A stretch of 64,000 nucleotides of DNA from the NCBI GenBank assembly GCA_973895155.1, contig OZ316894.1, positions 20,522,001 through 20,586,000 of the forward strand, given 5' to 3'. A model generated the notes under the pieces. The model ran no database searches. It had not been told where the DNA came from and worked only from the letters and a program-made list of their open reading frames with translations. This stretch comes from Marsupella aquatica (Eukaryota; Marchantiophyta). Shown here one piece after another: positions 36,243-46,389 of this stretch. A program made the translations under genes and the position numbers. The number at the start of each line of letters is the position of its first letter. Positions within the stretch are counted from its first letter, which is position 1.

Positions 36243-36893
36243 CTATGGCTGTGAGTACCCATTTTCCTTCCCGTCCGCTTCGTGCTTCCACTCTTTCTTC
36301 TCCTCTTTGTCCTCGTGCTTCCACTCTTTCTTCTCCTCTTTCTCCTCTTTCTCCTCGTGCTTCCACTCTTTCTTCTCCTCTTTGTCCTCTTTCTCCTCGT
36401 GCTTCCACTCTTTCTTGTCCTCTTTCTCCTCGTCTTTCTCCTCGCCATCCCCATCTTCCTCGCCATCCCCATTTCCCTCCCCGTCCCCATTTCCCTCGCC
36501 ATCCCCATTTCCCACGCCGTCCCCATTTACCTCGCCATCCCCATTGTTCTCGCCATCCCCATTGCCCTCGCCATCCCCATTTTCCGCGCCGTCCCCATTT
36601 TCCTCGCCATCCCCATTTTCCTCGCCGTCCTCTTCGGGCTCATCGTTCTCCTCTTTCTCCTCGTGTTTCCACTCTTTCTTCTCCTCTTTGTCGTCGGGTT
36701 GATCTTCTCCTAAAATCTTCCGCTGCAGAAACAAGCTGGGATGGACCATAATCATTTCTGATATGCTACTGCCATCGCCAATCCCAGTGAAAATTCCAGT
36801 TCCAGGTCCAGGTCGAGCAGCTTCACTACAAGTGAAACAGCAAATGCCTAAGAGGATAACCACTACCCCTGCTGCTGCTGATGGTCGCCCCAT
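36243..36893 (-). CDS. Secreted acidic repeat protein, left copy
   Basis: 216 aa. Residues 1 to about 26 are a signal peptide ([20 protein letters not shown] ...) with likely cleavage near CSEA/ARPG. A 45-residue unique segment follows ([20 protein letters not shown] ... [14 protein letters not shown]). The rest is low-complexity and strongly acidic: an array of NGDGE-type hexads, then KKEWKHEEKE-type units, ending GKENGYSQP at TAG 36243-36245. It suggests an extracellular or vacuolar polyanionic, perhaps metal-binding, protein; this is inference and no family is recognised. The frame stays open for 55 more codons beyond the TAG to TAA 36075-36077. It is the inverted partner of the gene at 43769 and is transcribed away from it. 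The plus-strand frames here are repeat shadows. Confidence 0.75.
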   Translation of the reverse strand: MGRPSAAAGVVVILLGICCFTCSEAARPGPGTGIFTGIGDGSSISEMIMVHPSLFLQRKILGEDQPDDKEEKKEWKHEEKEENDEPEEDGEENGDGEENGDGAENGDGEGNGDGENNGDGEVNGDGVGNGDGEGNGDGEGNGDGEEDGDGEEKDEEKEDKKEWKHEEKEDKEEKKEWKHEEKEEKEEKKEWKHEDKEEKKEWKHEADGKENGYSQP

Positions 36894-39579
36894 TTCGTAA
36901 TCCTTAGTGTATGTATCGAGCTATCTGGTTGTGTTCACTGAAGCGAACTAGACCAATCCAACGGAGGCGAAAGCCAGTAGTTTGCTGTGTCCTGCAGCAG
37001 CCCAGCAAGACATTTACTTTTGCTTAGTGATAGTCTAGATTGAACTTTGCAGATCTTACAATTCGATCTTTGCTGGAACGACCGTGAAATCTGAATTCTG
37101 AAGATCCTACAATTCCTTTGCTGGATCGATTAGGAGATCACCAAGATCTTGGACATAGTTTGCTCCAAAGATTATGAGTTCTCAAAGATCTAAGCTGGAA
37201 TGGTGCTTTCTATGTGTAAAAAGGCACTCTAATAAGAAAGAAAAAAGGATCTTTGCTGGATGGACTGAGATCTCAAACATCTTCAAGGACGCTAGATATT
37301 TGGACTTCTCTCCCTCATGCGGATAATTATGTAGTTCAGGTTCAAGCGATACATTTTGGAGAGAATGAGAACGAGTCCTTCTCGTCTGGGAATCTTGGTA
37401 GGAAGAAATGAATCTCGACGCATGAACTTTCAAACATAGTCTGGAATATTAGAGAAGATCTGCAATTCTCCGACCATGGACTTCAATACAACGAAAGAGA
37501 TCTGAGATCGTTATAGGCATGCAGGAATTCCACGTCGGAGCATCCATAAATATATTACTGGGCTACACATACCTTACTTAAGCTGCTGCGTTGCACGGAC
37601 AGTTCAGTGATTGAAGTTCATGCAAATTTCTAGAGCAAAGTGAGCAGTTCCGAAGAAAATTGGTGTCCGTCCGTCCATCCGCAGGGATCGTTAGCACAGA
37701 GAACTTCGGCGGGTGGCAGGGAGTAGAAGAGCTTCTCGTCTGGTTTCAGCGATCGATTAGGTGCTCTGTCTATGCTGCTGCTTCGTAGAGAGTGCCTGGA
37801 GTTTCAGTTCCTCATGATTCTTAATATATAGTGAAATGCCTTGGGAACTGTCGATAGGAGCACACCCGGCGTCCGCGGTATGTCAGAAATCGTGCTGGTG
37901 TGAGGAGACGGTGCCCCTCGTTCTTCTAGGCTTCTGATTCGCCTCATGTGTGGTTCCAGGAGAATTTAGACCCAACTCGACTGGTATGGGATGCTGATCG
38001 ATCTTTCTCAGAACAGTCCTGAAAACTGTGTGTGGCTTAAGAAGCTCGATCACTTGTGTGCATGTCCTCCTTATTCGTAGCCTTGCCTAATTCAGGGAGA
38101 CCACCCTCAAGGAATGCAAAGTTTGCGTCCGCGCAAAACAATTCTGTCCTGTAATGCTGGATTGGGTTTGAAAAGTCAGAGAGAAACTACTGTACTGGTG
38201 GGGGATGAGGAGGAAGAGTTGGTGGCTCTGAGATGCACGCAGAGCCAACGGTGGAGCCAACATCAGTCTGCATGTGATCGAAGCGCTGTTGGGGTGGTTG
38301 TGACAGAAGAGGAAGACGGTTGGTGGTCTTGTGGTAGTTTGGATTCTGGGGACGGAAGTCAACTGAGCTGCTCCATAGTTGTCTGTTACACTACATCTTC
38401 GGTGTCGTGCTTCAGTGTTTGCTCTCCTCGATTCTGTCGATCTCCAGTAAAATCTCGGTGTAGCATAACTAGCTCAAGTTCCTGATTTATCGTCTAAGCG
38501 ACCAAGCTAGGAAACCGACCACAGTACTGTCTCGAAATACTATCGTCCATGCAGTCGTGGGAGAGCCATGCAGGCCAGTTGCGTCGACCAAGATGCCTTT
38601 CGTCGATCGCCGGAAGACTGTACAGCTGATTCAAAGAAGACTTTCGGAATTTCTAGCGCACGGTAGAAGACAGTGACAACTTCGGGGAGCTGCATTGATA
38701 GATGGACTAGAATGAGAGATTCACGGGTTTGTGTGAGATACGGACTTTGGGAATTTCAAGATGAGTGTAGAAGACAGGCAATGATAACATCGCGAAATAG
38801 CCTTGACAGATGGACTAAGCTAAAACTTTCACGGCTGGTCTTTGTGAGATACGGACTTAGCCAATTTTAAGGTGAGTGTAGAAGACAGTCAACACTTTGA
38901 GAGCAAGCACTGATAAATCGATGGACCAAAATGGATGAACAGGCGACATCATTTGCTGAAACTGCTCTTTATCAACCTATCCCCCAAAGTTTGAGAATTT
39001 ATGAATGTCTCCTCTTAACTACTGTAATTTATGTACTGACCTGACCCCCATTTTGTATGTAGGTTATTGCGGCCTCATTAGATAGATGTTACTTAACCTT
39101 GGTCCTCATGGGTGTACATAAGTCCTCCCGCTGCAATGTGGCAAGGCGCCATTGCCTGTGGGCTTAACCCGCTTATCTACCCCTTCCGCGTGTTGCCAGC
39201 CGACAAATGCAGCCAAATTGTTTTGCTGCACAGCAAAAACAACAACACCCCAATGATCATCTTTACTTGGAAACAGGAAATCAGTCTTTTTCCTTCACAA
39301 AAGTTAATATGTTTTGCCCTCACAAAGCGATCCTTTTTTCGCCCTGCAGCAGAGCTTCAGGAGAGGGGAGATCAACAGGTTAATCCGCAGCCAACGCCAG
39401 GCAGCAGGAGCAGAATATCAGTGCACTTCGAAGCAAATAGCGTCCACTTTATGTGGCACCTGTAAACTCTTTAAACTGGCTTATGCTTGGAATTTCCCAG
39501 TCTTATCGACAGCGTTCATCATCTCCTGTCTGGAATGGGTGAGTCACCCGCAAATACATCAGACCTTGAGATCAGCAAT

Positions 39580-40860
39580 GACTAGGCTTAATTACTACCT
39601 CACATTAGGGGATCTTAAATCACTCATAAGAAAACTCTCAAGGACAAGATCCACTAGAAGATTCCTGAAGTTTTGAAGAGAAGGGGTATCTAGTAATTGG
39701 GCTATTGCCGCAACCCATATAAATTTGACCACGGCTTTCGACCTTCATATTGGCCACGCTCAAGCTTGCCGCGTCGTGTTAGGACCCAAAACGAATGGAG
39801 ACAGGGAGAGAGAAAATCCCACCCATTTAATTGAAGGTTAGAAAGCTCATAGCACCTAGTCTCGTTTGGTTTGAGAGGTTGCCCTTAGGACCTCGGCTTA
39901 TCCACGTGAATCCTAGTCTACCCATCACCTACGTCGTTCTAGGTCTCCAAATAATTTTTCCTCCAAACAGAACTCCAAGCAACGCCAGAGATTCCGGTGA
40001 CCAAGGTATGTAAATTAGTAACTCTTCATCACCGGAGGACAACTTTGGTGTCCAGAAAAGACGACACTTCACAAACTTTCCCTGTATAATGTTACATGAG
40101 GCCAACAAAATGTACAAATAACACATCCCAGGCTTTGTAAAATTTGAAGCAGACGAGGCCCCTGATTAATTAACAGGGAACAGAATTTATTCAACATACG
40201 TCATGAACAAAATGGAGACAGGTTTGTACCTCGTAGTGAATGAGATCCAATGTGTGGGCAGGTTGTCCATCGACAGTCCCCTTACTTAGATTCTCCGTCA
40301 ATGATCACAATTGCAGATACCATTCTGCTGTTCTACAATCCCAGGTAGATGGCTCGACGTAAACTCGGGCCTTTTCTGACAGTGGATGCATGGATGTGTG
40401 TATATAACTTGGCCAATGTAACAACGCAACCTGGAGAATGTCATCCTCTGCATTCATAAATGAATCTGTCTGTTCCAAATTTATTGGCACCGCTCATTGG
40501 CTGTGATTAGGTTTCGATTAGAATACCTGGCACAATCTTTATTTGGTCTCTTGTTTTTTTTCGTTCCTTGGCCTTCATTTGGTCTCTTGCCTTTGACACT
40601 TTTGTTCTTTGAAATTGAATGATGCATAGTTGAGGAAGGTGGTTTAAGCTGGAGCAACCTTATCTCCGAAGCTATTTTGTGCTTCACTCCCTTCCTGATT
40701 TTCTTCTAATTTTCAGGGCATTTATGGAGAAGAATGCACATTCTCAAGACATTTATGGAGACTATACATTTTGAAGACATTTACGGAGAAGAACGCACAT
40801 TCTCAAGACATTTATGGAGACTATACATTTTGAAGACATTTACGGAGAAGAATGCAACTT
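39580..40860. repeat. Third copy (B) of the dispersed repeat, inside the loop of the inverted duplication
   Basis: From 'ttaattactacctcacatta' (about 39590) to about 40860 this matches the first part of copies A (31098-32320) and C (46390-47440) in the same orientation. Shared strings include 'cctgaagttttgaag', 'gcaacccatataaatttgac', 'caaaatggagacaggt' and 'cctcgtagtgaatgag'. No coding frame persists. It accounts for most of the spacer between the arms. Confidence 0.8.
40721..40856. repeat. 60-bp tandem duplication
   Basis: 40741-40800 and 40801-40860 are almost identical (tctcaagacatttatggaga ... ), preceded by part of a unit at 40721. In copy A a related but diverged pair of motifs lies at 32250-32315. 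Confidence 0.9.
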
Positions 40861-43128
40861 GAATCCACTACTCTTAATAAAGTTAGTTAAAAACAATCTG
40901 TGCAAAGAATTTATGTGTATAATTAATAAGGTCCGTCACCAGAACATTACTGGCAATAACAGCCCCTCAGAACTTGAACGGCACCTCAGTTTTGGGGGCC
41001 TTATGGCACACAATGCCCGGGTTATTTTCCATGACACACTAATAGTATTATTCAATATAAGTCCGAACGGAAGGGACATCCTCGACATCTTTTATCACCT
41101 TGGCATCGGGCTAGTTAACTATATATTGACTCCATAGACATAACTCAACTCTGTCCTCATTGCCACCGGGCCTCGTCCTGCCAGTGGCAAGACGCCATTG
41201 GGTGCAGATTAACCTGTTGATCTTCCCCGTCCAGAGTCTCCGCTGCAAGGCAAAACAAGTCTGACTCATTTTGTGAGTGAAAAACATGTTAACTTTTGTT
41301 CAGGAAAACAGCGGTATTTCTTGTGTTTCCAAGTAAAAATGTTGTTTCGGTCTGGTTGGTATTGCGCTGCAACAGATTTCAGCTGCACTTGCATGTTGCC
41401 CTGAAACTTTTGACAAAATTTGTCTGACAACACGGGGAAGGGAGAGATACCAGGTTAACCCCACAGCCAATGGCACCTTGCCACATGGCAGCGGAGGACC
41501 TAGTACTCCAATGAGGACAAAGGTTAGTGAGGCACTACTGATACATACACAAAATGGGGGTCAGGTTAATACATAAATCAGTTTGTTAAAAAGCTGTTTC
41601 AGCTAATGGCCTCTCCTACAGAATAAAACTGTGAAAGTTCATCCTTAATACATAAATCAGTTTGTTAAAAAGCTGTTTCAGCTAATGGCCTCTCCTACAT
41701 AATAAAGCTGTGAAAGTTCATCCATTTTAGTCCGTCGAGTAATCACTGCTTTGTCTTAAAGTTATGACTCTAAGCTTGAAATTGCCAAAGTCCATATCAC
41801 CCGTGAAAGTTTTGGCGTACTCCATCTGTCAAGGCTGTTTCCCGATGTTATGATTGCCTGTCTTCTACACAGCTTGAAATTCTCAAAGTCCGTATCTCAC
41901 ACAAACCCATGAATCTCTCATTCTAGTCCAAGGATCAATGCCGCTCCCCGAAGTCTTTACTGTTTTCAATAGTCAGCTTGAAATTCCCAAAGTCGTCTAA
42001 GAAAGCTGTACAGTATTCCGGCGACGAAAGGAATCTTGGTCGACGCAAAACGAAGGACCGCATGGCTCTCCCACGACTGCATGGATAGATGGGTCTTTCG
42101 AGATGTTGAGTTATCTCCATGCATTCTACAATAGTACTGTAGTCAGTTTCCTAGCTTGGTCGCTCAGACGATAGATAAGGAACTTGAGGTAGTTGTGCTA
42201 CACCGTGAGTTTTACTGGAGACAGAATCGAGGAGAAAAAACACTGAAGCACGACACCGAAAATGTAGTGTAACAGACAACTGTCGAGTAGCTCAGATGAC
42301 TTCGGTCTCCAGAATCCAAAACTACCGCAAGACCACCAACCGTCTTGTTCTTCTGTGACAACCACCCGAACAGCGCTTCACAGACTGATGCTGGCTCGAC
42401 CGATTGGCTCTACGTGCTCTTGGAGCCACCAACTCTTACTCCTCCTCCTCCTCCAGTACAGTAGTTTCTCTCTGACTTTTCAAACCCAATCCAGCATCGC
42501 AGGACAGGATTGTTTTGGTGTGGCGCAAACTTTGCATTCCTTGAGGATGGTCTACCTGAATTAGGAGGCCTCACAGAAAGCAAGGCTACAGAAAGAGAGG
42601 ACATGCACACAAGTGATCAAGCTTAAGCCACACATAGTATTCAGAACCGTTCTGGGAAAAATCAGCAGCTCTCTTAATTTTCCTGGAACCACACATGAGG
42701 CGAATCGGAAGCGTAGACGAGCGAGGGGCACGTTCTCCTCACACCAGCACGATTTCTCACATACCTTGGACGCCGGGTGTGCTCCCATCTACAGTTCCGA
42801 AGGCGTTGAACTATATATTAAGAATCACGAGGAACCGAAACTCCAAGCACTCTGTACGAAGCAGCAGCATAGACGTACAGAGCACCTAATCGATCGCTGA
42901 AACCATAGTGTAGAAGCTCTTCTACTCCCTGCCACCCGCCGAAGTTCTCTCTGGTAACCATCCCTGCGGATGGACGGACGGACACCAATTTTCTTCGGAA
43001 CAGCCCTCACTTTGCTCGAGAAATTTGCATGAATTTCAATCACTGAACTGTCCGTGCAACGCAGCTGTAAGGTACGTGTAGCCCAGTAATATATTTATGG
43101 ATGCTCCGACGTGTAATTTCTGCATGCC

Positions 43129-43137
43129 TATATATAA
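43129..43137 (+). promoter_or_regulatory. Possible TATA box of the right acidic-protein gene
   Basis: tatatataa lies between conserved flanks gcatgcc and cgatctcaga. The left arm has a shortened tataa at the equivalent place (about 37511-37517, minus strand). It is about 630 bp from the ATG, so a long leader or 5'-UTR intron would be needed. Tentative. Confidence 0.2.
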
Positions 43138-43768
43138 CGATCTCAGATCTCTTTCTTTGTATTGAAGTCCATGCATGGTCGGAGAATTGCAAATCTTCTT
43201 TAATATTCCAGAATATGTTTGCAAGTTCATGCGTCGAGATTCATTTCTTCCCACAACGATTCTCAGACGAGAAGAGTTCTCGTTCTCTCCACAATGTATC
43301 GCTTGAACGTGAACTATTTAATTATCCGCATGATCGAGGGAGAGAAGTCCAAATACCTAGCGTCCTTGAACATCTTTCATTGAGATCTCAGAACATCGAG
43401 CAAAAATCCTTTTTTTGTTTCTCATTAGAGTGGCTTTTTACACATAGAAAGCACCATTCCAGCTTAGATCTTTGAGACCTCATAATCTTTGAAGCAAACT
43501 ATGTCCAAGATCTTGGTGATCTCATAGTCGACGGATCCAGCGAAGGAATTGTAGGATCTTCAGAATTCAGATTTCACGGTCGTTCCAGCAAAGATCGAAT
43601 TGTAAGATCTGCAAAGTTCAATCTAGTCTATCACTAAGCAAAAATCGATGTCTTGCTGGGCTGCTGCAGGACACAGTAAACTACTGGCTTTCGCCTCCGT
43701 TGGATTGGTCTAGTTCGCTTCAGTGAACACAACCAGATAGCTCGATACATACACTAAGGATTGCGAAA

Positions 43769-44413
43769 ATGGGCCGACCAGCAGCAGCAGGGTTAGCGGT
43801 TATACTCTTAGGCATTTGCTGTTTCACTTGCAGTGAAGCTGCTCGACCTGGACCTGGAACTGGAATTTTCACTGCGATCGGCGATGGCAGTAGCATATCA
43901 GAGATGGTGATGGTCCACCCCAGCTTGTTTCTGCAGCGGAAGATTTTAGGAGAAGATCAACCCGACGAGAAAGAGGGGGAAAAAGAGTGGAAATCCGAGG
44001 ACAAAGAGGAGAAAGAGGGGAAGGATGAGGAGGATGAGGGGAAGGATGATGAGGGGAAGGATGAGGGGAAGGATGAAGGCAAGGATGAGGGGAAGGATGA
44101 TGAGGGGAAGGATGAAGGAAAGGATGAGGAGGGGAAGGATGAGGAGGGGAAGGATGAAGGGAAGGATGATGAGGGGAAGGATGATGAGGGGAAGGATGAA
44201 GGCAAGGATGAGGGGAAGGATGAGGGGAAGGATGATGAGGGGAAGGATGAAGGCAAGGATGAGGGGAAGGATGATGAGGGGAAGGATGAAGGCAAGGATG
44301 AGGGCAAGGATGAGGGGAAGGATGATGAGGGGAAGGATGAAGGGAAGGATGAGGGGAAGGATGAGGGGAAGCACGAAGAGGACGGGAAGGAAAATGGGTA
44401 CTCACAGCCATAG
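43769..44413 (+). CDS. Secreted acidic repeat protein, right copy
   Basis: 214 aa. The first 68 or so residues (signal peptide plus [15 protein letters not shown] ... [12 protein letters not shown]) are nearly identical to the left copy. The central region is different: more than 20 short DEGK, DDEGK or DEEGK units instead of NGDGE and EWKHE units. The end GKENGYSQP before TAG 44411-44413 is again identical. Very acidic with regularly spaced Lys, so probably disordered. The frame continues past the TAG for 55 codons to TAG 44579-44581, in step with the left copy. No family recognised; extracellular location is inferred from the signal peptide. Long minus-strand Pro/Ser frames here are shadows of the repeat. 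Confidence 0.75.
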   Translation: MGRPAAAGLAVILLGICCFTCSEAARPGPGTGIFTAIGDGSSISEMVMVHPSLFLQRKILGEDQPDEKEGEKEWKSEDKEEKEGKDEEDEGKDDEGKDEGKDEGKDEGKDDEGKDEGKDEEGKDEEGKDEGKDDEGKDDEGKDEGKDEGKDEGKDDEGKDEGKDEGKDDEGKDEGKDEGKDEGKDDEGKDEGKDEGKDEGKHEEDGKENGYSQP

Positions 44414-44581
44414 ACAGAAGAGAAGCAAGAGTGGAAGCCCAAGGAGGACGTCCAGAAAAATTGGGATTCACAGCCCAAGACAGAGGACGCGAAGAAAGAG
44501 TGGAAACCCCAGGAGAGCATTGACAAAAGGTGGGAGTCACAGCCGAAGACAGAAGCGTTCAGTCCCAGTTCTAGAACATAG
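44414..44581 (+). other. Conserved 55-codon frame after the stop, right copy
   Basis: Same length and frame as the left counterpart, with conserved [18 protein letters not shown] and KKEWKPQES blocks and the PSSRT end. About nine residue differences, no indel and no extra stop in either copy. Confidence 0.6.
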
Positions 44582-45160
44582 AATAACATCACAATCTTTT
44601 TTTGTGAAATGTTTTTGAGATGAAAGGGAAACACTACAGTACAATTTACTTTAGTTTCTTTCAGGCATTCTCGTAACTTGAGATATCTTGAAGAAATGTT
44701 TTTTGCTTAGTTGTCTATGAATATGTTAAGGGCCCTCCTTCTAATGACTATAATAAAGTTTGACTAAAGGCCGTTGTGAGCCATAATGACAAGGACACTA
44801 GCTTGAGTCTTGAGGGGCTGTTGTTTAAGGGCACTCTAGGAGCATAAGCCTTGATACAAGAGGGCATTAGGCAGTGAGTGTTTTTAGGGAATATTATGGT
44901 CCACAATGCTCTAGCTGGCAGCAGGACATTAATACATTTCATTTTTACTAATTTCAGTAATTAAAAGAAGATTATAAACGCCATAATTATGAGTGAATGC
45001 TAATCTTAAATATTCTTGAATACTTAATAGTCCATAATGCTTTGGCAAGTGGATATTAATTAATACATTTCATGTTTACTAATTTTAGTAAAAGAAGACT
45101 ACAAACTCCGTAAGTATGAGTGAATGCAGATCTTGAATTCTTTTGAACACTACTGCTGAG

Positions 45161-46389
45161 GAGGACTTTACAAGAGTTTTTTTCACCAAGCAAACTGGAG
45201 GGCCATTGCACACACTAAATATAGTGTCCCAGGGCTAAAAGCATAGGTCTTGTAAAGCCAAGTGGAGCCAGTGGTGCTAGACTATTTTCTAAAAGACAAA
45301 TTGAGGACCCACTCTCTCTGGAATATCTTTTCTTTTTGTCAAAATCTTTGACACCTTTGCCATCCAAAATAACTTGCCTTCTAAATCTTTGTGTGCTGTT
45401 ACACTGTCTTATCGTTTGACCACTTATTGTTAATTTCCATATCTCTGAAATCTTCTAGTTCAGCTTGCTTTTGTTGTGGTCCAAAGTACATAATTCTCTG
45501 TGGTCTAGCAACTTTGTCAACCAAAGTTGGATCAACACCTTCTGCGAGAATTTCATTTCCCACAATTGAAAGTGTGGGACCTTGATTTTTTTGTGACCAA
45601 ACCCACTCAATCAAATAACCACTCGCCCTCCTCTAGGTGGTTTTTGATGAATATCTTTTTGTTTCTCAAAAAAAGTTATCCTTCAAAGTTTATCGTCATT
45701 GTGAATTGAAAGTAATTGAAACCTTCCTAAATTGCTTTTGATATCTTACCAGAGTAATTAATGCACCATTTCCATCGGAAGAATCATGGATGACATCCCT
45801 CACGGCACCTTTTGCTGACTTCAATGACATCTGTGCTACTCACATTCTTGAAGTTGGGATGTAATTGACAAACATCATTGCATCTCCCCAATCAAGGGTT
45901 GTTCACAGCAAGGTTGAAAGATGTTTTGCGTGTGATGTCATCTTTTTGCTTCCATCCTCAAGGGTCTCACTATATGGGGGCCTCCCCATCACATGCTACA
46001 TTTTTAGGCCTCAGACCCCTAAGATGTAAGATTTTTTAATTAAAAAAATTGACCCCTTTAAAGTTCAAACATTTTACAAATTTGATTAAAACGACCGTAA
46101 TGGACTTTTCAAATTGGATTTCAAAGACCCTATTGTTTTTCTGAGAAAATTCTTGAGTCTTCCATTACAACAAATAAAATGGCCCTATTCTTGGTCGCAC
46201 GTGGTGTGGTATGTTTTTGGAAGTGAAACCCCGAGTTTCCATGACTTGTTTGAATAAGAATTGCCTTTGAAAGGTTATGAAAGTGAGATATTTCAAGCCT
46301 CGGTCCGAAACTCCTTTGTCATTTGGCTGGTCAATTTCATTGGCAAATTTCTGAAAATTGGCAACTTTATCCACAAAATCACATTTGCT
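45161..46389. other. Intergenic stretch, nothing recognised
   Basis: AT-rich; only short frames without motifs. The strings around 44750-44930 ('ataataaagtttg', 'gagggcatta', 'tatggtccacaatgct') recur in diverged form at 56080-56330, indicating another dispersed repeat. Confidence 0.4.

Larger units (their letters stand above)
35650..39430. repeat. Left arm of a large inverted duplication
   Basis: Read in reverse complement, this region is collinear with 41150-45160. Landmarks include the acidic-protein gene, its upstream flank ('ttcttcggaa', 'gtccgtccatccgcaggga'), the 'caaagtttgcg' block near 38117 matched at 42525, and 'ttacttggaaaca' near 39265 matched near 41335. Edges are approximate because similarity fades and indels are frequent. 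Arms are separated by about 1.7 kb. Confidence 0.85.
41150..45160. repeat. Right arm of the large inverted duplication
   Basis: Reverse-complement partner of 35650-39430, carrying the second acidic-protein gene. It contains its own 80-bp tandem duplication (41567-41646 and 41647-41725, starting taatacataaatcagtttgt) that is not doubled in the left arm, so this arose after the inversion-duplication. Arm edges are approximate. Confidence 0.85.

Noticed and set aside
36067-36751. Long plus-strand Ser/Phe- and Pro/His-rich frames
   Set aside because: Antisense readings of the acidic repeat array; all frames are open because of the repeat composition.
44000-44375. CRISPR-like regular short repeats
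   Set aside because: Units are contiguous coding repeats without unique spacers, in a eukaryotic gene.
43869-44634. Long minus-strand Pro/Ser/Leu frames and a plus-strand Arg/Met frame
   Set aside because: Alternative readings of the DEGK repeat; only the frame with signal peptide and conserved ends is accepted.
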